A stretch of 36,873 nucleotides of DNA from Rhodospirillaceae bacterium. Lineage in GTDB: Bacteria; Pseudomonadota; Alphaproteobacteria; Bin65. The position numbers were made by a program, and so were the translations under genes. Below, one piece after another: positions 25,832 to 33,656 of the stretch. Within the stretch, counting starts at the first letter, position 1; each line of letters begins with the position of its first letter. The notes beneath the pieces are model-generated. The model was not told the origin of the DNA, ran no database searches, and was given only the letters and a program-made list of their open reading frames with translations. Location: NCBI GenBank assembly GCA_026709535.1, contig JAPOST010000056.1:1-36873 (forward strand). Direction: 5' to 3'.

Positions 25832-28800
25832 CCCGCTCCACATGGGGACGGATATCTTCGTGCAACGCCTTGTCCGTCACCAGATCGACGGGGCGGCCGA
25901 GGAGATCCTCAATATAGAACTGCGCGCCGAAGTAACGATCCGATGTCGCCGGTCCGTCAAAGCGCACCAGAACATCGACATCGCCGTTGCCGTTGGTCGC
26001 GCCCCGGGCCACGGAGCCGAACAGGAACAGATCAAGGATGTGGAACTGTCGCATCAATTCCGCCTTGTGAGCCCGTAGAAGCGCCAGCACCTCCTCCCGG
26101 CCTCTCGCCTGTGATCCCGCCGCTTCTCCTTTTCCGGTCAATCGCCGGCCGGCTTCGATTTCAGTGAAAGAGCGCAACCGCTCGACCGTCCGGTAGAACG
26201 CGGCCTCCATGTCACGAATATCGGTGAACTCCACGAATTTCCACCGCCCGCAGGAGCCCAGAGCGTTTACGCCCGGCACCCAGTAGGTCTCCATGGCGGA
26301 TCTCTTCTCTGCCGCTTTTCCGTCAGGATAGCCCTTGATTTCGACTACCAGATGCAGCAGGTCGTCCGCACCGTGCCCGTCATCGACCAGCACAACGAAG
26401 TCGGGAATGTAAATCCGGGATTCCGAGCCGTTGCGATAAGGCACCTCAAGGCCAAGACCGTGATTCTTCGTGTAGGCGCGAACGCGCGGATGTCCCTCGG
26501 CAATGCGGCAGAACTCGGCCTCCCAGTCGCTGTCGCAAACGACATGGTTGATGTGGCAATAGCGTGCGTCGGTCTTCCAGGTCTTCTTCGATGTCGCAAA
26601 GCGAACGTGACTTGTCGATCCGGACGGGTTGAACGGATCAAGCACCACCTTGACCGGACGCTCTCTGACATGGTGCGCAACGATGGCTTGCGTGATGCGT
26701 TCGCATGCCCTGTCGGCAAGCTCAAGATACATGAGTTGTGCCGGGTAAGTGCCATCCTCGCAGACGAGATGATTGTCGAGCCACTGGCGCGCGATGCGCT
26801 TGAGCTGTCCGAACAGGTGCAGCTTCGGCTCCTCGCCAGGGTCGCGCCACTTGGTCTCCAGCAGGCGCTTTGTCAGGTGAAACAGCAGCGTCGAACTCCG
26901 CAGGTTGCCGGTGTGAACCAGATCGAGATCAACCCCTTCGCCGATGATTCCTTCGTTGCGTGTGCGGGATGGACCGACCAGAGCAGGCGTCAGGACCAGG
27001 GTAGAATCGTCCCTGAAGTTTGCTTGTAGACGCTCCTCCGGCAACTCGACGCGGTACCCGGCAACGCGCGGGAAACGGATTTCACAGGCATCACGTTCCG
27101 GCGAGATGGCCCTGACCTCCACCGTCTTTCGCGGCTTCTGCGGTAGAGCAACCATGGGTTTGGCTGTAAAGTCGAAGGGGATGCCAAGCACGTCGGCATA
27201 CTCGACGGGCAAGACGCCGTTGTCATTCAATTCATAGGATTGACGGCGCAGCGAGCGGCCAATTGCCTGCTCGCAGAGAAGCTGCGTGCCGAACGCGCGC
27301 ACGCCAAGTACATGGGTCACCGTGTTGGCGTCCCAGCCTTCAGTGAGCATCGACACCGAGACGACGCACCGGGTCACGCCGCCAAGCCGGCCCTCCTTGC
27401 CGACAGTGTTCATCGCCTCGCGCAGCAGGTCCTGATCCGACAGATTCTCGGCGCGCTTCCGATCGCCCGTCCGCTCGACGATCTCGCGGCGAAACCGGTC
27501 GATCTCGTCGGCCGCCATGGTACGGAAATTCCGGTCGAGTGCTTCCCCTGACTCGAGCTGCTCGCTGTCGATCAACAATGTGCGCGGTCGCGCGATGGCA
27601 TTGCCGTAGTCGTCGAAATTCCGGAACAGTTCGAGGCGTCCGTTCACCAGTTGCGTCGAGCCGTCCGGGTTCTCGCGCTCGAAACCCGAGATGTAGTCGT
27701 AAATCAGCTTCGATGTCGACGTGTTGTTGCAGACTACGATGAAACAGGGCGGCACCTCGATGCCTGCCTCCTCCCAAAGCGAGAAAGTCCTTTCGTAGTG
27801 GCCGTACAGCGCTTGTAGCGCTGTCTGCAGAGGCACGGGCAGGAGCAGCGGGTCAAGCTCTGACGCCTTGCCGCGACCTTTCTTCGGCATGTCCTTGCCG
27901 ATATGTTCCCAAAGGTTGCGGAACTTGGGCATGTCTGCGCCGGGAATGTTGTCGGCGACCGGAACCCGCGGCAGCTTGACGATACCGCATTCGATCGCAT
28001 CCATCAGCGAAAAGTCGCTCACGGTCCACGGAAAGAGCGTGCCTTCGGCGTAGCCCGAGCCGCGCAGGAAGAATGGCGTCGCCGAGAGGTCGAGCACGCG
28101 GGACAATCCGAGACTTCGTCCCACCGCTTCCAGCCCGGACATCCAGAGCCTTGCGGCATCCCGATTCTTCTCCGCTTCCTTGCGATCATCGCCCGTGAGC
28201 TTGCCTTCGTCGTCTTCGCCCGGCTTCTCCCGGTAGCAGTGATGCGCCTCATCGTTCAGAGCCAGCACGTTCTTCATGCCCATCAGTTCCGGCATCACGC
28301 GCTTGAGCATCTGGCCTTCGGTCTCCTGTGATCGAAGTTCCGGACCGCGCCCTTGGAGAAGCGCACGGCCGCCCTTGGAGACATCCATTGTTTCGCGGAG
28401 ATTGAAGGCGTGAAAATTGGTGATGACGACTTTGGCGCGATCAAGATCGCCCAGCATGTCGCACGGCACCAGTTCCCGACTGCGATAGTAGCTATCCGGG
28501 TCGTTCGGCTGAAGCACACGGAGCCGGTCCTTGATCGTGATTCCCGGAGTCACGACCAGGAAACCACGGCTGAAACGTCGGCTGTTCGGCCGGCGGACGG
28601 CGTTGATCGTCTGCCAGGCAATCAGCATCGCCATGACGGTCGTCTTGCCGGCTCCGGTGGCGAGTTTCAGGGCGAGCCTGGATAGATCGGGATTTGCCTG
28701 GTTGTTCGCTCGTTCGAGATGTTCGACAAAACGCTTTCCGGTCGCAAGCTGGGGTGCGACTTCCGTCAACCAAATCACCGTCTCTACCGCCTCGACCTGA

Positions 28801-29186
28801 CAGAAGAAGGGTCGGAAGTGGTTGAACTCGTGGTGTCTCCAGTGATGCAGCAGCCGCGCCGTCTCCGGCGTGACCCGCCACTCACCAAGATCCGCCCGCT
28901 GCCGCCAGTCATGAACGGCGTTTCGCACGCTGTTGATAGTCGACGCGAGTTCGTATTGCTGTCCATCAGCGGCGACCCGCCGCGCTTCCTCGTCGAAATT
29001 CAGCGTGTGTTGGGCACCTTTGCCCTTTTTCGGTCCGGGAATCGGCGTGATAAACGAAACATCCCGCCTTTTGTTGACAATGCGGTTGGTAGGCTGGCCG
29101 CTGCCGTCAAGCTCCCAATGCTGCCCGGGGCTCTTGTAAGGTGAGTTGAGAATCGGACGGTCGAAAAACCGATTACCTGCTTCCAT
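25815..29186 (-). CDS. type III-like restriction helicase-nuclease fused to an MntA-type nucleotidyltransferase
   Basis: 1123 residues, first gene of the operon. The N-terminus FDRPILNSPY with PGQHWELD marks the BPTD_3080-like restriction family. Helicase motifs follow: ATGAGKT (176-182), DEAH (312-315) and SATPF (368-372). A PD-(D/E)XK nuclease is visible late in the chain, IPDFVVL with Asp929 and VVEIKGY with Glu949 and Lys951. Unusually the frame continues into a minimal nucleotidyltransferase (about 1030-1123): REEVLALLRAHKAEL, GSVARG (1057-1062), DVDVLV (Asp1069, Asp1071) and RPVDLVT, complete and closely like stand-alone MntA. The HepT gene overlaps its 3' end. So the MNT-HEPN antitoxin appears built into the restriction enzyme. 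It should translocate on and cut unmodified DNA together with Mod. Confidence 0.9.
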   Translation of the reverse strand: MEAGNRFFDRPILNSPYKSPGQHWELDGSGQPTNRIVNKRRDVSFITPIPGPKKGKGAQHTLNFDEEARRVAADGQQYELASTINSVRNAVHDWRQRADLGEWRVTPETARLLHHWRHHEFNHFRPFFCQVEAVETVIWLTEVAPQLATGKRFVEHLERANNQANPDLSRLALKLATGAGKTTVMAMLIAWQTINAVRRPNSRRFSRGFLVVTPGITIKDRLRVLQPNDPDSYYRSRELVPCDMLGDLDRAKVVITNFHAFNLRETMDVSKGGRALLQGRGPELRSQETEGQMLKRVMPELMGMKNVLALNDEAHHCYREKPGEDDEGKLTGDDRKEAEKNRDAARLWMSGLEAVGRSLGLSRVLDLSATPFFLRGSGYAEGTLFPWTVSDFSLMDAIECGIVKLPRVPVADNIPGADMPKFRNLWEHIGKDMPKKGRGKASELDPLLLPVPLQTALQALYGHYERTFSLWEEAGIEVPPCFIVVCNNTSTSKLIYDYISGFERENPDGSTQLVNGRLELFRNFDDYGNAIARPRTLLIDSEQLESGEALDRNFRTMAADEIDRFRREIVERTGDRKRAENLSDQDLLREAMNTVGKEGRLGGVTRCVVSVSMLTEGWDANTVTHVLGVRAFGTQLLCEQAIGRSLRRQSYELNDNGVLPVEYADVLGIPFDFTAKPMVALPQKPRKTVEVRAISPERDACEIRFPRVAGYRVELPEERLQANFRDDSTLVLTPALVGPSRTRNEGIIGEGVDLDLVHTGNLRSSTLLFHLTKRLLETKWRDPGEEPKLHLFGQLKRIARQWLDNHLVCEDGTYPAQLMYLELADRACERITQAIVAHHVRERPVKVVLDPFNPSGSTSHVRFATSKKTWKTDARYCHINHVVCDSDWEAEFCRIAEGHPRVRAYTKNHGLGLEVPYRNGSESRIYIPDFVVLVDDGHGADDLLHLVVEIKGYPDGKAAEKRSAMETYWVPGVNALGSCGRWKFVEFTDIRDMEAAFYRTVERLRSFTEIEAGRRLTGKGEAAGSQARGREEVLALLRAHKAELMRQFHILDLFLFGSVARGATNGNGDVDVLVRFDGPATSDRYFGAQFYIEDLLGRPVDLVTDKALHEDIRPHVERDAIHV

Positions 29187-29870
29187 GTCCTTCGATCATC
29201 CTGCCCTGCATCGCTCACAAGTTCCAAGCTATCGCGGGCCATCCGTAAATTCCAGACATGGCGTCGGTTACCACTACATTTAGCAGTACCCTGTCGCATT
29301 CGAGCCTCTTCACAGAAGACCACCTGTCGTGGTCTTGAACTACAATTCTCTTTGCTTTCCAACCCGGGCGACCTCTATCATCGCTCGCGCTTTCTCGCTT
29401 CAATCTCCACACGGATGTTCGCCACATCCCCGCCATGACGCCGCCCGGCGCAGACTTTGCGTTGTCCATCCAAACAAGCGCTGCACACCCGACCAGCGTT
29501 GTGCTGAAGACTGGACTCGACCGCCAGGATCCCGGTTGAACGCGATACCGCCCCATGTATCTGGCGGCGTTGAATGGGCGGTCACCCGGTGAAGACCCAG
29601 GCATCTGCGGAACCTCGTACGCGGCACGGTCATCATCCGAGATTGTCATCAAGGCTTCTCGGCATCCGGGTTTCCCAACGTCAGGCTCGGGATTGTATCC
29701 GCGCGGATAACCGTTGCATAGGGTCCCGGAGGGCGCCGTCGGCAGTACGGTACCGCACCGAGACACCGTCGTTTCGGGTGTCGGTCGATCGTTTCCGGAA
29801 ATCGGCCTGAATCCGTGTCTCGCCAGCCAGACGGGCGGTGATGGGCGTCTGACCACTGCCGATCCGCTTG
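29187..29870. other. 684-bp region upstream of the defence operon
   Basis: No convincing gene; a leftward 219-codon frame here has no motif and unnatural composition. It contains the perfect inverted repeat at 29316-29336 and, leftward, a possible extended -10 (TGCTAAAT, around 29280) between that repeat and the restriction gene. This is where the operon promoter should lie. No tRNA or direct repeat marking an island border was found. Confidence 0.4.
29316..29336. repeat. perfect inverted repeat upstream of the defence operon
   Basis: AAGACCAC (29316-29323) and GTGGTCTT (29329-29336) are exact 8-bp arms with a 5-nt spacer. It lies about 130 bp before the restriction gene start. No T run follows leftward, so an operator for a dimeric repressor, or a leader hairpin, is more likely than a terminator. 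Confidence 0.6.
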
Positions 29871-30866
29871 TCAAGCGGCGGCGGGCAACCTTCTCCGATC
29901 ATGCGGCTCATCAAAATCGATATCCGGACCAATCGGGATGATCAATGTCGGATTCACGGTCCGGTGGCTGCCGTAATAGTGGCTCTTGATGTGAACGTGG
30001 TTGGTCGTCTCAGCAACACCCGGCCATTGATAAAGTTCCTTGGTGAAGTTCCAGAGGTTCGGATAATCGATGATCTGCCGGATATTGCACTTGAAGTGGC
30101 CGTGGTAGACAGGATCGAAGCGGATCAGCGTCACCCACAAGCGCCAGTCTGCTTCGGTGATATGCTCACCAACCAGATACCGCTGCGAGGCCAGGCGCGC
30201 TTCCAGCCAGTCAAAGGCCTCGAACAGGTCGACGACAGCCTCATCATAGGCATCCTGAGTCGAGGCGAAGCCTGCCTTGTACACGCCGTTATTGACAGCG
30301 CGATAGACACGCTCGTTCACAATATCTACTTCGGATCGTAACGCCTCGGGATAGAAATCGATGGCCGCGTCGACGCCATCCAAGCCATCGAAAGTGCTGT
30401 TGAACATCCGAATGATCTCGGAGGATTCGTTGCTGACGATTGTATTCAGCTGTTTGTCCCACAGGACAGGCACCGTCACCCGGCCGCTGTAGTTCGGCAT
30501 CGCGGCGGTGTAGATCTCCCGCATAAAGGCAGCGTTGTTGACCGGATCGGGAATAACGCCGTCCCCGTCATAAAAGGCCCAGCCATCCTCGTGCATGCGC
30601 CAGTGAACAGCACACAGTCCTACATGCCGCTCAAGCCCTTTCAGCTTGCGGAAGATGAGGGTCCGGTGCGCCCACGGGCAGGCCCAGGAGACATAAAGGA
30701 GATAGCGACCGGCCTCGGCTTTGAAACCGCCTTTCCCGGAAGGACCAGCTCTGCCATCGACCGTGACCCAGTTCCGGAAACCGGAATCCTTGCGGACGAA
30801 TTTCCCGCCTTCAGTCTTTGTCGTGGCGCCATCATCGTGCCAGACGCCATCAAGCAAAAAACCCAT
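29871..30866 (-). CDS. glutathionyl-hydroquinone reductase (YqjG/ECM4 family), copy 1
   Basis: 331 residues. Glutathione-dependent reduction of glutathionyl-hydroquinones uses the cysteine in CPWAHR, here Cys63, the same position as in E. coli YqjG. The xi-class GST features TVPVLWDK with NESSEIIRM (glutathione site), the helical domain and the family-specific SGRVTVP and FNxxF segments are present, as is YPNLWNFTKELYQWPG. Cytosolic detoxification of quinones is the expected role. It follows a paralogue by 14 bp, so both are in one leftward operon. Confidence 0.93.
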   Translation of the reverse strand: MGFLLDGVWHDDGATTKTEGGKFVRKDSGFRNWVTVDGRAGPSGKGGFKAEAGRYLLYVSWACPWAHRTLIFRKLKGLERHVGLCAVHWRMHEDGWAFYDGDGVIPDPVNNAAFMREIYTAAMPNYSGRVTVPVLWDKQLNTIVSNESSEIIRMFNSTFDGLDGVDAAIDFYPEALRSEVDIVNERVYRAVNNGVYKAGFASTQDAYDEAVVDLFEAFDWLEARLASQRYLVGEHITEADWRLWVTLIRFDPVYHGHFKCNIRQIIDYPNLWNFTKELYQWPGVAETTNHVHIKSHYYGSHRTVNPTLIIPIGPDIDFDEPHDRRRLPAAA

Positions 30867-30880
30867 CCGACATGTCCTGG

Positions 30881-31882
30881 TCAGGCGGCCAGAGCCGCAC
30901 GATTGTGAGGGGCGGCAAAATCAATCTCCGGTCCCTTCGACACGATGCCAAACGGATTCCGCAGGTCGCTTTTCGAGTAGTAGCCGTATTTCGAGACAAC
31001 CGGGTCGACGGTTTCGGCCACCGAGGCAGTGACATAGAGATCGCGTGTATAGTTCCACAGATTTGGATAGTCGATCAGGCGTCGCTTGTTGCATTTGAAG
31101 GCCCCGTGATAGGCTGCATCGAACCGAACCAGCGTCGGGAAGACCCGCCAATCTGCCTCTGTCTGGCAAGTGCCGACCAGGTATCGCCGAGTCGCGAGAA
31201 GGTCTTCCAGCATGTCCAGCGTCTCGAAAACCGCTGTCGCCGCAGCCTCGTACGCTTCCTGCGATGTCGCAAAGCCGGCACGATAAACGCCGTTGTTGAG
31301 ATTGTTGTACGTAATCTCGTTCAGTGCATCGATTTCTACACGCTTGTCGACCGGGTAGAAGTCCACATCATTGCCCGCCACGCCGATGAAGGCGCTGTTG
31401 AGCATCCGGATGATCTCCGAACTCTCGTTGCTGACGATGGTCCGCTTCTTCCTGTCCCAAAGGACCGGCACGGTGACCCGCCCCGAATAGGTCGGGTTGG
31501 CCTTGCCGTAGAGCTCGTGCAGCGCCTCGGAGCCATTGAGATCGTCACGGAATTCTTCCGATGCCGGATCGAATATCCAGCCGCGTTCATCCCGCCGCGG
31601 CATGACCATCGACAGACCGACAGCCCCTTCCAGAGCCTTCAGAATACGGAAGATCCGTGTCCGGTGTGCCCACGGGCAACTGATTGAAACATACAAGTGA
31701 TAACGTCCGACTTCGGCCCTGAACCCGCCATCGCCGCCGAGCCCATCCGCGACACGACCTGGCTTGCCATCCGGTGTCACCCAATCGCGAAACCCGGATT
31801 GCGCCCGCGTGTATTCCCCGGACAGGCGGTCGGCGATCGGTGGCTCGTCCACGTTCCAGACCCCGTCGATCATCACACCCAT
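30881..31882 (-). CDS. glutathionyl-hydroquinone reductase (YqjG/ECM4 family), copy 2
   Basis: 333 residues, a diverged paralogue of the downstream copy. The catalytic cysteine is Cys69 in CPWAHR, with TVPVLWDRKKRTIVSNESSE, EADWRVFPTLVRFD and YPNLWNYTRDLY matching the family. The N-terminal part carries a short insertion relative to copy 1. It is first in the two-gene leftward operon and diverges from the FAD-binding protein gene 130 bp away. Confidence 0.93.
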   Translation of the reverse strand: MGVMIDGVWNVDEPPIADRLSGEYTRAQSGFRDWVTPDGKPGRVADGLGGDGGFRAEVGRYHLYVSISCPWAHRTRIFRILKALEGAVGLSMVMPRRDERGWIFDPASEEFRDDLNGSEALHELYGKANPTYSGRVTVPVLWDRKKRTIVSNESSEIIRMLNSAFIGVAGNDVDFYPVDKRVEIDALNEITYNNLNNGVYRAGFATSQEAYEAAATAVFETLDMLEDLLATRRYLVGTCQTEADWRVFPTLVRFDAAYHGAFKCNKRRLIDYPNLWNYTRDLYVTASVAETVDPVVSKYGYYSKSDLRNPFGIVSKGPEIDFAAPHNRAALAA

Positions 31883-32012
31883 GGCAGGAATCCCTCAAAA
31901 GGCTACTTCCTGACATAGACGTCGGGCACTTCGTGAGAAGGGGTACTTTCCCTGCTGTCATGAACGTGCCTGCGACTGGCGGCCTCAATCCTCCTGCCCT
32001 AGATTGGTCACC

Positions 32013-33458
32013 ATGGATCACTGCGCTGTTGCCATTGTCGGTGGCGGGTTTTCCGGAGCAGTCTTCGCGCTTCATCTGTTGCGTGAAGTGAGACGACCGC
32101 TGTGCGTTTCGGTTGTCGAGCCCAGGTCTTCGCTGGGCCGAGGTCTGGCATACGGGACGGATGATCCCGACCACCGACTGAACGGACCAATCGAGGTCCA
32201 CATGGTGTATCCGGAGCAGCCGGGCCATTTGCGGAACTGGTTTCTGGAGTCCGGCGGCATGGAGCGGGATCCCAAGGCAGCATCGGCGGACGGTAACATC
32301 TTCATCCGCCGTTCGGTCTTTGGCGAATATGTGGGAGCGCAACTTGAAGCCGCCGCAATGGACAATCCCTCGGGCTCTCACCTGTCACATGTTCGCGATC
32401 GGGCAGTGGACATCGTCAGGGTCGATACGGGCTACCGCCTTATCCTCGAAAACGCCCCGCCTCTGACCGCACGAACGGTTATCCTGGCTGCGAGCTATGG
32501 ACAGCCAGCAATCCCTCGTCCCTTTGTCGGCGATATTTCCAGTCACGAAGCCTTTCTCGCCAATCCCTGGGACAACGCTCGCATTAGGGCTATCCGACCA
32601 GACGCGCGAGTGCTCGTGCTGGGAGTGGCGCAAACGGGTTCGGAAGTCGTTGACGGTCTATTGCGGCGTGGCCATCGCGGCCCGATCATCGCGCTGTCCC
32701 GTCGCGGGCTTCGCCCAATACCTCGCCCGGTCGGCGCGGCGCCTCTCGATACAAGCCTGCATGACCGGATAAACCGGCACGAATCCCTGTTCAAGGTGCA
32801 GCATGGCGAGATCACGTCGGTTGCCGGCATCTTGCGACAACTGCGGGTCGATGTCCGCGCGGCCCAAGAAACCGGCGCAACCTGGGCCGAACCCTTTGGC
32901 GTTCTGCGAGATTCGCTGTGGCAGGTCTGGCCAGCCCTTCCAATCCGAGAGAAACGCCGCTTCATGCGCCATCTGCGGCGGTGGTATGATGCTCACCGCT
33001 TTCAGTTACCGCCACAGGTAGAAGAACGCCTTCGGGAAGATGAAAAAATCGATCAGAAGGTTTTTCGGGCCGGCTCAGTGTACGCCGCCGAAATTCGTGA
33101 CAAAGTCATCACGGTCAGCTTCCGCGCACGTGGCGTATCGGACGTCTTTGCCAGCGAGTTCGACGCGGTTATCAACTGCGCGGGCCTTACACTCCATCCG
33201 GCTCAATCGACCAATCGTTTCCTGACAAGATTAGTGAAAAATGGGCTTGCAGTCCCCCACGGCACTGGTGAGGGACTGGCGGTCGACTCGCAGCATCGGG
33301 TGATCAATGCCAATGGACGATCGGACCCACGTCTCGTTGTCGTTGGCCCGCTGACCTATGGCTCCTTCGCTGACCAACAAGGCGCAGCGTTCATTGCCGC
33401 ACGCATCAGCAAGATCATGCCGGCATTCGTGCAGAGTTTGACAAATCAGGATATCTAA
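32013..33458 (+). CDS. FAD/NAD(P)-binding protein (NAD_binding_9-like), unknown substrate
   Basis: 481 residues from ATG 32013; a TTG three codons earlier is possible and neither has a good ribosome-binding site. The N-terminus VAIVGGGFSGAVFALHLL is a dinucleotide-binding GxGxxG, followed by VVEPRSSLGRGLAYG, the signature of this uncharacterised flavoprotein group. A second nucleotide-binding segment RVLVLGVAQTGSEVVDGLL lies near residues 199-217, and the C-terminal LVVVGPLTYGSFADQQG closes the FAD site. Likely a soluble oxidoreductase. It diverges from the reductase pair. No partner gene indicates the reaction. Confidence 0.82.
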   Translation: MDHCAVAIVGGGFSGAVFALHLLREVRRPLCVSVVEPRSSLGRGLAYGTDDPDHRLNGPIEVHMVYPEQPGHLRNWFLESGGMERDPKAASADGNIFIRRSVFGEYVGAQLEAAAMDNPSGSHLSHVRDRAVDIVRVDTGYRLILENAPPLTARTVILAASYGQPAIPRPFVGDISSHEAFLANPWDNARIRAIRPDARVLVLGVAQTGSEVVDGLLRRGHRGPIIALSRRGLRPIPRPVGAAPLDTSLHDRINRHESLFKVQHGEITSVAGILRQLRVDVRAAQETGATWAEPFGVLRDSLWQVWPALPIREKRRFMRHLRRWYDAHRFQLPPQVEERLREDEKIDQKVFRAGSVYAAEIRDKVITVSFRARGVSDVFASEFDAVINCAGLTLHPAQSTNRFLTRLVKNGLAVPHGTGEGLAVDSQHRVINANGRSDPRLVVVGPLTYGSFADQQGAAFIAARISKIMPAFVQSLTNQDI

Positions 33459-33488
33459 CATCTAAGGAGGTTGTCGATAGCCCATGAT

Positions 33489-33561
33489 TTGTCCGGTTGA
33501 GGTCGCCCGCGCGTTGTCCGGTTTGGTGTCTCCATGAGGAGGTACCGTGATGAACCGGACA
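33489..33561. repeat. three copies of TGTCCGGTT upstream of the oxidoreductase gene
   Basis: TTGTCCGGTT occurs at 33489-33498 and 33514-33523 (25 bp apart, about two to two and a half helical turns), and the inverse AACCGGACA at 33553-33561. The cluster lies 96 to 168 bp before the start of the indolepyruvate oxidoreductase gene and may be regulator-binding sites. Two to three overlapping tiny frames with good ribosome-binding sites (for example 33534-33602 and 33550-33621) lie in the same stretch. Confidence 0.5.
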
Positions 33562-33656
33562 TCGTGGCTTCCCAACTTCCGGCGCTTGGCAGATTGCTGT
33601 AAGCTGTCTAGATATTGTTGAATCCTGCATGGCAAAGGACCCTGGATATCAAGCCC

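Noticed and set aside
16400-29870. search for attachment sites or flanking direct repeats around the defence operon
   Set aside because: No tRNA gene, integrase, transposase or obvious flanking repeat was found at either border, so mobility is not claimed.
29215-29874. 219-codon leftward frame between the defence operon and the reductase pair
   Set aside because: No motif, no ribosome-binding site, composition unlike neighbouring genes; treated as non-coding.
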